Of a stretch of 64,000 nucleotides of DNA, positions 33,476 through 42,528 are shown in pieces (position 1 is the first letter of the stretch; every line of letters begins with the position of its first letter). The DNA comes from Pararhodobacter zhoushanensis (lineage in GTDB: Bacteria; Pseudomonadota; Alphaproteobacteria; Rhodobacterales; Rhodobacteraceae): positions 3,847,501 to 3,911,500 of the forward strand of contig NZ_JAPDFL010000001.1 in the NCBI RefSeq assembly GCF_025949695.1, read 5' to 3'. The position numbers and the translations under genes were made by a program. The notes beneath the pieces were generated by a model. That model had not been told where the DNA came from. It searched no databases and saw only the letters and a program-made list of their open reading frames with translations.

Positions 33476-35140
33476 ATGCTGCAAGTCTCCCTGTGGAAGC
33501 GCGCGCTGATCATTCTGATCTGTCTGGGCGCTGCCGTCTTCGCTGCGCCCAACCTGTTCTACGATCAGGTCGAGCGCCATAACGATGCCGTCGCGACGAT
33601 CGAGGCCGGCACCTCGACCCCCGAACTGGAAGCCGAGCGCGCGCTTTGGCCCGACTGGCTGCCCTCGGATCTGGTCAACCTCGGCCTCGATCTGCGCGGC
33701 GGCGCGCATCTGCTGGCCGAAGTTCAGGTTTCGGATGTCTACGCCGACCGAATCGACGCCCTCTGGCCCGAGGTCCGCGACCTGTTGCGCGCCGAGCGTG
33801 CCACCGTCGGCGGTGTCCGCCGCATGGCCTCGGACGATCCGGGCGTCCTGCGCATCGCCATCGGCAATGCCGAGGCCCTGCCGCAAGCGCTCGAAACCGT
33901 GCGCACCCTGTCACAACCCATGCAGACGCTGACCGGCATCGGCCAGCAGGATCTCGATATCCACCTCGATGGCAACGAGATCGTCATAACCCTGTCCGAG
34001 GCCGAGCGTCTGGCCACCGACGACCGCACCATGCGCCAGTCGCTGGAAATCATCCGCCGCCGCGTCGATGAAGTCGGCACGCGCGAGCCGACGATCCTGC
34101 GTCAGGGCACCGACCGCATCCTGATCCAGGTGCCCGGCATCGGCTCGGCAGACGAACTCAAGTCGCTGATCGGAACCACGGCACGCCTGACGTTCCACCC
34201 GGTCGTGCGTACCACCTCGAACGCGAACGAAGCCCCCGGTCCCCGTCAGGTGATCTACCCGTCGATGGACCAGCAGGGCGTCTACTACCTTCTGGAACAA
34301 ACCCCCGTCGTCAACGGCGAACAGCTGACCGACGCACAACCGACCTTCGACCAGAACGGCCGTCCTGCGGTCAGCTTCCGCTTCAACCCGGCAGGTGCAC
34401 GGGCCTTCGGGCTCTATACCGCGGAAAACATCGGCAGCCCCTTCGCCATTGTGCTGGATAACGAAGTCATCTCGGCCCCGGTCATTCAGTCGCATATCTC
34501 GGGCGGCTCGGGCATCATCACCGGGCGCTTCACCGTCGAGGAAAGCACCAATCTTTCGGTCCTGCTGCGCGCCGGTGCCCTGCCCGCCGAGATGACCTTC
34601 CTTGAAGAGCGCACCATCGGCCCCGAACTGGGTCAGGACAGCGTCGACGCCGGCAAGATCGCTGCGATCATCGCCATGGTCACGGTGCTGCTGTACATGG
34701 GCCTCAGCTATGGCCTGTTCGGCTGGATCGCCAATATCGCCCTGCTGTTCAACATCATGATGATCTTCGCGGTGCTGTCTTTGATCGGCGGCACGCTGAC
34801 ACTGCCGGGCATCGCCGGGATCGTGCTGACCATCGGGATGGCCGTGGATGCCAACGTGCTCATCTTCGAGCGGATCCGCGAAGAGCTGCGCACGGCGCGC
34901 GGCCCGGCACGGGCCATCGAGCTGGGCTATGAAAAGGCGATGTCGGCCATTCTGGACGCCAACATCACCACCTTCATCACTGCCGCGATCCTCTTTGCGC
35001 TGGGCTCCGGCCCGGTCCGCGGCTTCGCCATCACCTTGGGACTGGGGATCATCACCTCGGTCTTCTCGGCGATCTTTGTGACGCGCCTGATCATCATCTG
35101 GTGGTTCGAGCGTCGCCGTCCCAAGACGATGACCCTGTAA
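33476..35140 (+). CDS. secD: Protein translocase subunit SecD
   Basis: 554-aa RND-family membrane protein that uses the proton gradient to help pull secreted proteins across. An N-terminal helix (7-27) leads into the large periplasmic P1 domain with 'LVNLGLDLRGGAHLLAEV' and 'RRRVDEVGTREPTI'. 'GGSGIITGRFTVEESTNLSVLLRAGALPAEM' is the P1-head region, followed by five helices with 'LTIGMAVDANVLIFERIREEL'. Followed by secF after 10 bp. Standard length for the family. Confidence 0.97.
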   Translation: MLQVSLWKRALIILICLGAAVFAAPNLFYDQVERHNDAVATIEAGTSTPELEAERALWPDWLPSDLVNLGLDLRGGAHLLAEVQVSDVYADRIDALWPEVRDLLRAERATVGGVRRMASDDPGVLRIAIGNAEALPQALETVRTLSQPMQTLTGIGQQDLDIHLDGNEIVITLSEAERLATDDRTMRQSLEIIRRRVDEVGTREPTILRQGTDRILIQVPGIGSADELKSLIGTTARLTFHPVVRTTSNANEAPGPRQVIYPSMDQQGVYYLLEQTPVVNGEQLTDAQPTFDQNGRPAVSFRFNPAGARAFGLYTAENIGSPFAIVLDNEVISAPVIQSHISGGSGIITGRFTVEESTNLSVLLRAGALPAEMTFLEERTIGPELGQDSVDAGKIAAIIAMVTVLLYMGLSYGLFGWIANIALLFNIMMIFAVLSLIGGTLTLPGIAGIVLTIGMAVDANVLIFERIREELRTARGPARAIELGYEKAMSAILDANITTFITAAILFALGSGPVRGFAITLGLGIITSVFSAIFVTRLIIIWWFERRRPKTMTL

Positions 35141-35150
35141 GGATCGACCC

Positions 35151-36125
35151 ATGTTCCGGCTGAAAATCGTTCCTGACGATACCAACATCAACTTCATGGG
35201 GCCGTGGAAGTTTACCTTCGGCCTGTCTGTCATGCTCATGGCTGCGTCTGTCGCCGTGTTCTTCGCGATCGGGCTGAACTTCGGCATCGACTTCCGCGGC
35301 GGCACCTCGATCCGCACCGAGGGCACGCAGACCGTCGATATCGGCGCCTACCGCGAGGCGCTGGCCCCGATGGGTCTTGGCGATATCGCCATCACGCAGG
35401 TCTTTGACCCCACCTATGGGCCAGAGCGGAACGTGGCAATGATCCGCATTCAGGCACAGGGTGACACCGAATCCGTCACACCCGAGATCCTCAACCAGGT
35501 TGAAACCTCGCTGCAAACCTACGATTCGACGCTGCGTTTCACCTCGGTGGAATCGGTCGGACCCAAGGTTTCGGGCGAGCTGGTCCAAGAGGCGATCCTG
35601 GCCGTCGGTGCGGCGCTGGCAGCGGTACTGATCTATATCTGGCTGCGGTTCGAATGGCAGTTCGCGCTGGGGGCCGTGGCGGCACTGGTGCATGACATCA
35701 CGCTGACCATCGGCGTCTTTGTGGTGCTGCAGCTGCGCTTTGATCTGGCGATCATCGCAGCCCTGCTGACCATCGTCGGCTATTCACTCAACGACACGGT
35801 GGTCGTGTTCGACCGGATGCGCGAGAACTTCATCAAGTTCAAGAAACGCGACGTGCTCGACGTGATGAACCTGTCGCTGAACGAAACCCTGACCCGCACC
35901 TTGATGACCTCGTTCACCACCCTGATCGCGCTGATCGCCCTGTTTGTGCTGGGCGGCGATGTGATCCGTGGCTTTGTGTTTGCCATGATCTGGGGCGTTG
36001 TTGTCGGGACGTGGTCGTCGGTCTACGTGGCCGCCGTCATCGTCAAATACCTTGGCGTCAAGCGCAACTGGGACAAGGGCGGCGACAAGGCCGGCACGCA
36101 GTTCACCACCTCGGACGCGAAATGA
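35151..36125 (+). CDS. secF: Protein translocase subunit SecF
   Basis: 324-aa partner of SecD with six membrane helices. 'GIDFRGGTSIRTEG' at the start of the periplasmic domain, 'VESVGPKVSGELVQEAI' before helix 2, 'TIVGYSLNDTVVVFDRMRENF' and 'LNETLTRTLMTSFTTLIALI' are diagnostic. An AAGGA site precedes the ATG. Its stop overlaps the start of the next gene (ATGA). Confidence 0.97.
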   Translation: MFRLKIVPDDTNINFMGPWKFTFGLSVMLMAASVAVFFAIGLNFGIDFRGGTSIRTEGTQTVDIGAYREALAPMGLGDIAITQVFDPTYGPERNVAMIRIQAQGDTESVTPEILNQVETSLQTYDSTLRFTSVESVGPKVSGELVQEAILAVGAALAAVLIYIWLRFEWQFALGAVAALVHDITLTIGVFVVLQLRFDLAIIAALLTIVGYSLNDTVVVFDRMRENFIKFKKRDVLDVMNLSLNETLTRTLMTSFTTLIALIALFVLGGDVIRGFVFAMIWGVVVGTWSSVYVAAVIVKYLGVKRNWDKGGDKAGTQFTTSDAK

Positions 36126-36496
36126 AACTGACCGAGATCGACTTTGGCGCCGCCCAACCCATCGAGGGTTATGGCCCCGGATTTTTCCGGCTGGGCGGCG
36201 TTGTCCACCCTGCCCCGGTACTCTTTGTACCGGGACAGGTGGTTACATGGGGCGGCTTTGACGACATCGACGCCTTGCTGCCGCTGGCCGATCAGGTCGA
36301 TGTGCTGTTCATCGGCACCGGTCGCGACATTGGCCACATCCCGGCCGCGCTGCGTGACACGCTCGAAGCCGCCGGACTGGGGGTCGAGGTCATGTCCTCA
36401 CCTGCTGCCTGCCGCACCTATAATGTCCTGCTGTCCGAGGGCCGGCGCGTCGCCATCGCCCTTCTGCCCGTAGGCGAGGCCGAGGCCGAGGCCTAA
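36122..36496 (+). CDS. Mth938-like domain protein (DUF498/NDUFAF3 family)
   Basis: 124-aa protein with the family start 'IDFGAAQPIEGYGPGFFRLGGVVHPAPVLFVP' and 'DVLFIGTGRDIGHIPAALRDTLEAAGLGVEVMSSPAACRTYNVLLSEGRRVAIALLPVG'-type text. Eukaryotic NDUFAF3 assembles complex I; the bacterial role is unclear, although linkage with secDF is recurrent in alphaproteobacteria. Coupled to secF by a 4-bp overlap and convergent with ygfZ (3-bp overlap of stops). Confidence 0.9.
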   Translation: MKLTEIDFGAAQPIEGYGPGFFRLGGVVHPAPVLFVPGQVVTWGGFDDIDALLPLADQVDVLFIGTGRDIGHIPAALRDTLEAAGLGVEVMSSPAACRTYNVLLSEGRRVAIALLPVGEAEAEA

Positions 36497-37293
36497 GCCT
36501 CGCCGCTCACGCTGACCGCGACGCCGTCAGCGGTCAGCGGCCCGCCGATCCGGTCCATCCGCACCAGCGCCAGCCCCTGCCCGCCCGCCTGCGTGTAGAG
36601 CACACCGGCCTCGCGCCCGTCTTCCATCAGCATGGGCGTGCCCATGGGCACCGCCCCCGCGACCTGCACCGCCACCAACCCCCGGCGCAGCGTCGTCTTG
36701 TGGTGCATCCGCGCGGTGACCTCCTGGCCGACGTAGCAGCCCTTGCGGAAATCGACGCCGTGCAGGCGCTCGAACCCCAACTCCAGAATGAAACTGTCAC
36801 CCGGCACCAGCTCGGCCCCCGTCTCGGGCACCAGCGCCGCGATGCGCCGCGCGTCCCAATCGACCGCCTCCCCCTGCGTCAGCGCCTGCCCATAAAGCCG
36901 CCAGCCCAGCGCCGCATCGCGCGGATCGGCCAGCGCACCCTCAGGCGCAGGACCGATCCCGCGCGTTACCGGCATCTCGACCCGGTCAACCACCACTTTC
37001 GAGCGCAGCTTGAACATCGTCAGCCGCCGCGCCAGATCGTCGGCCAGATCCTCGGCCACGTCGATCAGCACCGCGTCGGGCTGCGCCACCAGCAGAAAAT
37101 CGGCGATCAGCTTGCCCTGCGGCGTCAGCAGCGCGCCGTAGCCGATGCCATCGCGCACCACGCGGCCCATGTCCTGCGTGACCAACCCCTGCAGATACTT
37201 CACCCGATCCTCGCCGGTCACGCGCAACTGGGCGCGGCCCGCGACGGGGGCACAGCGGGTCTCAGGGTTCAGCACAGGTGTCATTTCGGGCAT
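36493..37293 (-). CDS. ygfZ: Folate-binding Fe-S cluster repair protein YgfZ/GcvT family
   Basis: 266-aa tetrahydrofolate-binding protein with the YgfZ signature KGCYVGQE (184-191), followed by 'VTARMHHKTTLRR'. The N-terminal GcvT-like part contains 'LQGLVTQDM' and 'GALLTPQGKLIADF'. The family helps maintain 4Fe-4S enzymes (a role like mitochondrial IBA57). Start at 37293 is supported by a perfect AAGGAGG six bases upstream; the longer open frame is discarded. Confidence 0.93.
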   Translation of the reverse strand: MPEMTPVLNPETRCAPVAGRAQLRVTGEDRVKYLQGLVTQDMGRVVRDGIGYGALLTPQGKLIADFLLVAQPDAVLIDVAEDLADDLARRLTMFKLRSKVVVDRVEMPVTRGIGPAPEGALADPRDAALGWRLYGQALTQGEAVDWDARRIAALVPETGAELVPGDSFILELGFERLHGVDFRKGCYVGQEVTARMHHKTTLRRGLVAVQVAGAVPMGTPMLMEDGREAGVLYTQAGGQGLALVRMDRIGGPLTADGVAVSVSGEA

Positions 37294-37454
37294 GTCAGTC
37301 CTCCTTGGCCGCAAAGATATAGGCCCCGCCCCAGCCCTTGCACACCCCTTGACGCAGCGCCGTATTGCGCGTCGATCGCATCGCGTCGCATTGACGCGTC
37401 TCAACGCCGCACCTAGGATCCGCCACCTTAGTGCACACGTTCAGGAGTCGCCCC

Positions 37455-38645
37455 ATGTCTCTCGCCAATGGCCGTCAATATCTGGCCATTCCCGGCCCTT
37501 CGGTCATGCCTGACCGCGTCCTCAACGCCATGCACAAAGCGGCCCCCAACATCTATGAGGGCGAGTTGACCGAGATGGTCGGCGGCCTGCGCGATGACCT
37601 CAAGGCCGTCGCCCGCACACGCCAGAACCTTGCCATCTATATCGGCAACGGCCATGCCACCTGGGAAGCCGCCAACGCCAACACCTTCAGCCGGGGCGAT
37701 ACCGCCATCGTGCTGGCCACCGGCCGCTTCGGCCACGGCTGGGCCGAGAACGCCCGCCAGCTGGGCGTGACCACTGCCGTCACCGATTTCGGCAAGGCCT
37801 CCCCCATCGACCTTGAGCGTGCCGAGGCCGCCCTGCGCGCCAACCCCGACGCCCGCGCCGTGATGGTCACCCACATGGACACCGCCACCTCGGTGCGCAA
37901 CGACGTGGCCATGGTGCGCAAGCTGATGGACGATCTGGGTCATCCCGGCCTGCTGATGGTCGATTGCATTGCCAGCCTCGCCTGCGACCAGTTCGAGATG
38001 GACGACTGGGGCGTCGATGTGATGATCGCCGCCAGCCAGAAGGGCCTGATGACCCCGCCGGGGCTGGGCTTTGTGTTCTTCTCGGACAAGGCCAAGGCTG
38101 CGGGCAAATCCTCGGACCTGCGCTCGCCCTACTGGGACTGGACGCCGCGCAATGAGGCGCAGTTCTTTTATGAAAACTGGTATGGCACCGCGCCGACGCA
38201 CCACCTGCTTGGCCTGCGCGAAGCGCTAACCATGCTGCACGAGGAAGGCATCCAGAACGTCTGGGCACGGCACACAAAGCTTGCCTCTGCCGTCTGGGCC
38301 GCTGCCGAGGCGTGGGGCACCGAGGGTGCCTTCCGTCTTAACATCGCCGACCCTGCGCACCGGGGTCATTCCGTGACGGCCGTGCGGCTCTCGGGCGATG
38401 ACGGCACCCGCCTGCGCCGCTGGACCGAATTCGAGGCCGGCGTGACGCTGGGCATCGGCCTTGGCATGACCGAGCCGGGCGAGCCGGGGGCGGATGCCTT
38501 CTTCCGCATCGCGCATATGGGCCACGTCAACGCCCATATGACGCTGGGCGCGCTGGCGGTGATCGACACCGGCATGAAGGTTCTGGGCATCCCCCACGGC
38601 CCCGGCGCGCTGGACGCCGCCGCCGCCGCTCTGGCCAGCGCCTGA
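37455..38645 (+). CDS. Class V aminotransferase (alanine/serine-glyoxylate aminotransferase type)
   Basis: 396-aa PLP enzyme of the AGXT/SgaA family. 'AIPGPSVMPDRVLNAM' near the N-terminus, 'YIGNGHATWEAANAN', 'MVDCIASLACDQFEMDDWGVDVMI' (PLP-binding Asp) and the Schiff-base lysine K196 in 'AASQKGLMTPPGLGF'. Transfers an amino group from alanine or serine to glyoxylate, or acts in a related 2C pathway; which one cannot be told from the sequence. AGGAG lies 7 bp upstream of the ATG. A strong hairpin follows at 38652. Confidence 0.85.
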   Translation: MSLANGRQYLAIPGPSVMPDRVLNAMHKAAPNIYEGELTEMVGGLRDDLKAVARTRQNLAIYIGNGHATWEAANANTFSRGDTAIVLATGRFGHGWAENARQLGVTTAVTDFGKASPIDLERAEAALRANPDARAVMVTHMDTATSVRNDVAMVRKLMDDLGHPGLLMVDCIASLACDQFEMDDWGVDVMIAASQKGLMTPPGLGFVFFSDKAKAAGKSSDLRSPYWDWTPRNEAQFFYENWYGTAPTHHLLGLREALTMLHEEGIQNVWARHTKLASAVWAAAEAWGTEGAFRLNIADPAHRGHSVTAVRLSGDDGTRLRRWTEFEAGVTLGIGLGMTEPGEPGADAFFRIAHMGHVNAHMTLGALAVIDTGMKVLGIPHGPGALDAAAAALASA

Positions 38646-38651
38646 GCGATC

Positions 38652-38678
38652 CGGCGCGGCAGCCACCCTGCCGCGCCG
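38652..38678 (+). terminator. GC-rich hairpin after the aminotransferase gene
   Basis: Perfect 11-bp stem (38652-38662 with 38668-38678) and a 5-nt loop, 6 bp after the stop codon. No T run; a termination or mRNA-end role is inferred from its place. Confidence 0.6.
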
Positions 38679-38775
38679 AAATCGCCTTTGCCAAAGGTCG
38701 TGGGCTGCGAGAAACTGACCCGGTCCCGGTTACGGGAATCGTCACCTGTGTGACTGTGCGCAAAGGAACCGACCG

Positions 38776-39156
38776 ATGGAACCTTGGAAGCCGACGTCCT
38801 ATCCTTCCCTGAGCCCCTACCTGATCGCCTCGGACGCCGAGGCCCTGATCGCCTTTATCGAGACCGCCTTTGACGGCACGCTCTTGCGCCGCTTTGACCG
38901 CGACGATGGCTCGCTGATGCATGCCGAGGTCAAGGTTGACGACAGCGTGGTGATGATCGGCGGCGGTGCAACCGACGTTCAGGCGTCGGCCCCCCATCTG
39001 CACCTCTATGTCGCCAACGCCGCCGCCGTCTTCGCCCGCGCTGTTGCCGCCGGCGCCACGGTGGTGCAGCAACCCCAGCGCCGATCAGACGGCGACGATC
39101 TGCGCGGCGGTGTGCGCGACCCGTCTGGCGCGACGTGGTGGATCGCATCGCAATAG
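38776..39156 (+). CDS. VOC-family (glyoxalase/PhnB-like) protein
   Basis: 126-aa PhnB-type single-domain VOC protein: 'SLSPYLIASDAEALIAFIETAFDGTLLRRF', 'MHAEVKVDDSVVMIGGG', 'LHLYVANAAAVFARAVAAGATVV' and the end 'RGGVRDPSGATWWIAS'. It contains the PhnB-like order of conserved residues (H-x-E metal positions: H in 'LMHAEV', E in 'AEVKV'). The substrate is unknown. RBS AAAGGA upstream. It is followed by the two DUF3592-like genes. Confidence 0.82.
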   Translation: MEPWKPTSYPSLSPYLIASDAEALIAFIETAFDGTLLRRFDRDDGSLMHAEVKVDDSVVMIGGGATDVQASAPHLHLYVANAAAVFARAVAAGATVVQQPQRRSDGDDLRGGVRDPSGATWWIASQ

Positions 39157-39240
39157 CCGGGCGCGGGATTGAACCGACTCAGGATCTGCGCCGAGCCTAT
39201 GAAGCGGGCCATTCCAGCCCGCGCCGCATCGGAGTTGCCA

Positions 39241-39858
39241 ATGCCCACCCCATCCCTGCCCCGGCGCGTCTGGACCAGCCGGACCACCCTTGGCTTTGCG
39301 CTGATGTTCCTGATCGTCGCGGCCATCATGGTCCCGCTTGCGTTGTTCCGGATGAAGGACGCAAACCTGCCGGACCGCGACATGACGACCCACCACCGCA
39401 ACACCGGCGCGACTCCCCACAGCTCTCACCTGACTGTGCGTTTCACCGACGCCCAGAGCGTTTCTCGCACCGCGCGCCCTCCAGTCTCGCTCAGTGACGA
39501 CAACCGCACGACCATCGGCTCGGCCATGACGCTGCGCCACGCGGGTTCGGACCCGACGGTCAGTGCATTCGAGGCGGGCAAAACACGCCCGCACAGCCTG
39601 CTGATCGGCATCGTCGGGGCGATTTCCGGCGCGGTCTCAGGGGTGTTTGCCTGGGCGCTGGCCCGATCCTTGGGTTCACAGCGCCGCGCCGCGCGGATCG
39701 GCGAGCGCCGCATGGCGCAGGTCACCGAGCGGGTGCGCAACGGCAAGACGCGCTCGAAATACCATTTCGTCCATTGGCAGGCTGGCGACCTCAACGGCAG
39801 GTCCATGGCCCAACACGACCCGCGCACCGGACGCGGCTGGTGGGAGGGCGCGTATTGA
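39241..39858 (+). CDS. Membrane protein with one DUF3592-like module (unrecognised function)
   Basis: 205 aa. Two membrane helices (about residues 15-35 and 118-141) separated by a polar, Ser/Thr/His-rich loop, then a C-terminal cytosolic-looking module 'AQVTERVRNGKTRSKYHFVHWQAGDLNG..' ending 'DPRTGRGWWEGAY'. This end is repeated in altered form twice in the next protein. Start ATG at 39241 has GGAG 7 bp upstream. The stop overlaps the TTG start of the next gene, so the two are translated together. I do not recognise a function. Confidence 0.65.
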   Translation: MPTPSLPRRVWTSRTTLGFALMFLIVAAIMVPLALFRMKDANLPDRDMTTHHRNTGATPHSSHLTVRFTDAQSVSRTARPPVSLSDDNRTTIGSAMTLRHAGSDPTVSAFEAGKTRPHSLLIGIVGAISGAVSGVFAWALARSLGSQRRAARIGERRMAQVTERVRNGKTRSKYHFVHWQAGDLNGRSMAQHDPRTGRGWWEGAY

Positions 39859-40706
39859 GCCCGCTCTTGCGCCTCGCCACCCGCACGTCGCTCGGCCAGC
39901 CGGTCGCGCTGGCCGTGCTCGCGCTCGCTCTCGCCCGTACACCGGCCATTCCGATCAACGGCGGCCCCGGCGTCACGCTCGCCCCGTGGCTGCTGGCCCT
40001 CGCAGCCGCCCTTGCCCTCTGGCGGCTGCGTCACGCCCGCTCGATGGCCCGCGCGCTGACCAGCGGCCAGACGACCACCGCCACGGTCACCGATACCCCC
40101 GGCCCCCGCCTCAGCTGGACCGACGCCACCGGCACCCAAGGCCGTAGCCTGCGCCGCCGGCCCGGTGACTGGCGGCCCCCCGCCGGGCAGCGCATCACCC
40201 TGCTGATCGACCCCAGGACGGGCAAAGCGTGGTGGGAGGGCGATCTGCCCGGCGATCTGCTCACCACCGACCTGCCCCGCCACCCCGACGCGCCGCAAAT
40301 CCCGTGGAGCCGCCTTGTTGAAAACCCCTTCGCCTGGCTGACCGGGGCTTTCGTGCTCTTCGCGCTGTTGCTGACCCTGGCCCTGCAACGCGGTGATGGT
40401 CCGCAACTCGGCTGGATCATCCTCGGCCTGCTCGGCCTCACCGCCTGGACCGCGCCCAAGGCCGCCGATGACATCATGGCAATGAACCGCGCCGCCCGGC
40501 GCGGCGCGCGGCTGTCAGCCAAGGTCACCGGCCATACCGCCACCGGCAACAACCGCCACCACCAGATGCTCTGGACAACCAGGCAAGGCCACCGCGGCGA
40601 GACGCGCCCCAGCCAAGGCAAACTCCCCAACCCCGGCGCCAGCATCCGTGTCTATATCGACCCGGTCTCCCGGCGCGGGTTCTGGAGCGGCGACTACCCC
40701 GGGTGA
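39855..40706 (+). CDS. Membrane protein with two DUF3592-like modules (unrecognised function)
   Basis: 283 aa. Two membrane-helix regions (about residues 14-27/35-53 and 162-205), each followed by a soluble module. Module 1: 'TATVTDTPGPRLSWTDATG...ITLLIDPRTGKAWWEGDLPG'; module 2: 'SAKVTGHTATGNN..MLWTTRQG...IRVYIDPVSRRGFWSGDYPG'. The pattern V-T-x(n)-W-x(n)-P-x-G-x2-I-x2-x-I-D-P resembles DUF3592. The start is TTG at 39855, overlapping the upstream TGA, with GGGAGGG six bases before it. It ends 2 bp from the convergent Lrp gene. Confidence 0.65.
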   Translation: MSPLLRLATRTSLGQPVALAVLALALARTPAIPINGGPGVTLAPWLLALAAALALWRLRHARSMARALTSGQTTTATVTDTPGPRLSWTDATGTQGRSLRRRPGDWRPPAGQRITLLIDPRTGKAWWEGDLPGDLLTTDLPRHPDAPQIPWSRLVENPFAWLTGAFVLFALLLTLALQRGDGPQLGWIILGLLGLTAWTAPKAADDIMAMNRAARRGARLSAKVTGHTATGNNRHHQMLWTTRQGHRGETRPSQGKLPNPGASIRVYIDPVSRRGFWSGDYPG

Positions 40707-40708
40707 TG

Positions 40709-41140
40709 TCAGGCGATCCGGTCGATCCGCGTCGTCAGATGGATCAGACTTTCGGACGAACGCACGCCGGGCAAGGCTCCGATGCCGTCCAGAACCGAAT
40801 CAAGCTGCTCGGTCGTTGCCGCCGCGACCTGCAACAACAGGTCGAATCGGCCCGACGTGGTGAACGCCCGCTCGACCTCGGGAATCGCGCGCAGCCGGGT
40901 CAGGATCGACGCCTGATTGCGCGGCTCAATCGACACCAGAATCGACGCGCGAATGCGGGGCCGCTCGGCACTTTGGCCCAATTTCAGTGTATATCCGACA
41001 ATCGCGCCCGTGGCCTCCAGCCGCTCGAGCCGCGACTGAACCGTGGTGCGCGCCACCTTCAGCTTGCGCGCCAGCGTCGCCAGCGGCTGACGCGCATCAG
41101 CGGTCAAAAGAGCGATCAGCGCCCGGTCGAGGTCATCCAT
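40709..41140 (-). CDS. Lrp/AsnC-family transcriptional regulator
   Basis: 143-aa regulator: winged HTH ('LDRALIALLTADARQPLATLARKLKVARTTVQSRLERLEATGAIVGYT') plus the AsnC ligand/oligomer domain ('RASILVSIEPRNQASILTRLRAIPEVERAFTTSGRFDLLLQV'). Two starts are possible (41155, MTGGAMDD; 41140, MDDLDRA); I prefer 41140 because it matches the family's N-terminus, but neither has a clear ribosome site. It is divergent from the decarboxylase gene, a natural target. Confidence 0.88.
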   Translation of the reverse strand: MDDLDRALIALLTADARQPLATLARKLKVARTTVQSRLERLEATGAIVGYTLKLGQSAERPRIRASILVSIEPRNQASILTRLRAIPEVERAFTTSGRFDLLLQVAAATTEQLDSVLDGIGALPGVRSSESLIHLTTRIDRIA

Positions 41141-41273
41141 GGCACCACCCGTCATTCTGCCGAAAGTTTCGTCATATTAACGACCCCACTCAGCGATTCA
41201 ATTCTTTTGATTGGTGGGTTTTCATCCTATTTGCGCCATCCTGTCCTATAGTGCCGGAGGTGGTCCGGACACG

Positions 41274-42463
41274 ATGAACAGCGAGGCGAAAGGTTACGCC
41301 ATGGGTTTTTCCGAAAGCATCTGGTCCGATCCGGTCGAATATCTCCGCTCGGTGAACCCGAACGACCCGGTGATGTTCCTGTCGCCGGCTGCCCTGCAAA
41401 CGCAGGCACAGCGCTTCCTCGACGGGTTTCCCGGTCTGGTGACCTATGCCGTCAAATCCAACCCTGACGAAGCGGTGGTCGACAACCTCGCGGCGGCCGG
41501 TGTGTCGGGTTTCGACGTCGCCTCGCCCGAGGAAATCGCCATGATCCGCCGCCTCGTCCCCGACGCGGCCCTGCATTACAACAACCCGGTTCGTGCCAAG
41601 CACGAGATCGTCTTTGCCGTTGGCCGCGATGTGGCCAGCTACTCGGTCGATCTCGCTCAGCGAACTGGACAAGCTGTTCGCGCTGGTTCCCACCCACCGC
41701 GAGAACGGCGAGCGTGTCGAGATCACCGCGCGCTACAAGCTGCCCGTCGCCGGTGCCGCCTATGACTTCGGTGCGAAATTCGGCGCGACCGAGGAACTGG
41801 CGACCGAGATCCTCACCCGCGTCGCAGCGGCAGGCTATACCCCGTCGCTGACCTTCCACCCGGGCACGCAATGCGTCGATCCGCAGGCATGGGACGCCTA
41901 TATCCGCGCCGCCAAGCGTATCAGCGATGGCGCTGGCGTGCGCATCCACCGTCTGAACGTCGGCGGCGGTTTCCCGTCGCACCGCGTGCAGGCGATTGTC
42001 CCCTCGCTCGACGCGATCTTCCACCTGATCGGTCGCGTGACCGAGGAAGCCTTTGGCGAAGACGCCCCGGCGCTGGTCTGTGAACCCGGTCGCGCGCTGG
42101 TCGCCGATCTCGATGGCGCTGGCCACCCGCATCAAGGGTCTGCGCGATGACAACCACGTCTTCCTGAACGATGGCGTTTACGGCGCCTTCTCGGAACTGC
42201 CGCTGATGGGCGCGATGGACCGCATCACCGCCTGGTCACCCGAGGGCGTGCAGCGCGACGGTGACACCCGCCGCCGCACCGTTTTTGGCCCGACTTGCGA
42301 TTCGGTTGACCGCCTGCCGGGCGAAACCCCGCTGCCGTCGGACATCGAAGAGGGCGACTACCTGCTGGTTCAGGGCATGGGCGCCTATTCCGTCGCCACC
42401 AACACCCGCTTCAACGGCTTCGGCGCGCTGGCGGTTCACATGGTGATGGACCTCACCGTCTGA
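41274..42463 (+). pseudogene. Type III (Orn/DAP/Arg-fold) PLP-dependent decarboxylase, interrupted by two +1 frameshifts
   Basis: Fold-III lysine/ornithine decarboxylase-like protein readable in three frames. Part 1 holds the PLP lysine (K61, 'TYAVKSNP'). Part 2 ('SLSELDKLFALVP' to 'EPGRALVAD') holds 'FHPGTQC' and the 'NVGGGFPSH' phosphate loop. Part 3 ('MALATRIKGLRDDNHVFLNDGVYGAF' to the stop) holds the active-site Cys 'FGPTCDSVDRL'. The frame changes at 41649-41655 and at 42106-42112; in both places the sequence is GATCTCG where GATTCG would restore the frame and give Asp-Ser. Start 41274 or 41301; a ribosome site precedes each. Everything else is full length, so this is either a recent pseudogene or a sequence error. 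A functional gene would make cadaverine/putrescine. Confidence 0.85.
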
Positions 42464-42478
42464 TCATCGGCCCTTGTC

Positions 42479-42512
42479 CTCGCGGCGCTGGGGGTTATCC
42501 TCACGCCGCGAG
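42479..42512 (+). terminator. Hairpin after the decarboxylase gene
   Basis: Stem CTCGCGGCG (42479-42487) with CGCCGCGAG (42504-42512), 16-nt loop, no T run. Lies between the decarboxylase stop and the start of the molybdenum hydroxylase gene. Confidence 0.45.
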
Positions 42513-42528
42513 CAGACAGGGGAACATC

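Noticed and set aside
38371..38645. Frameshift in the aminotransferase gene or the adjacent VOC gene
   Set aside because: Both frames are complete, with correct family N- and C-termini.
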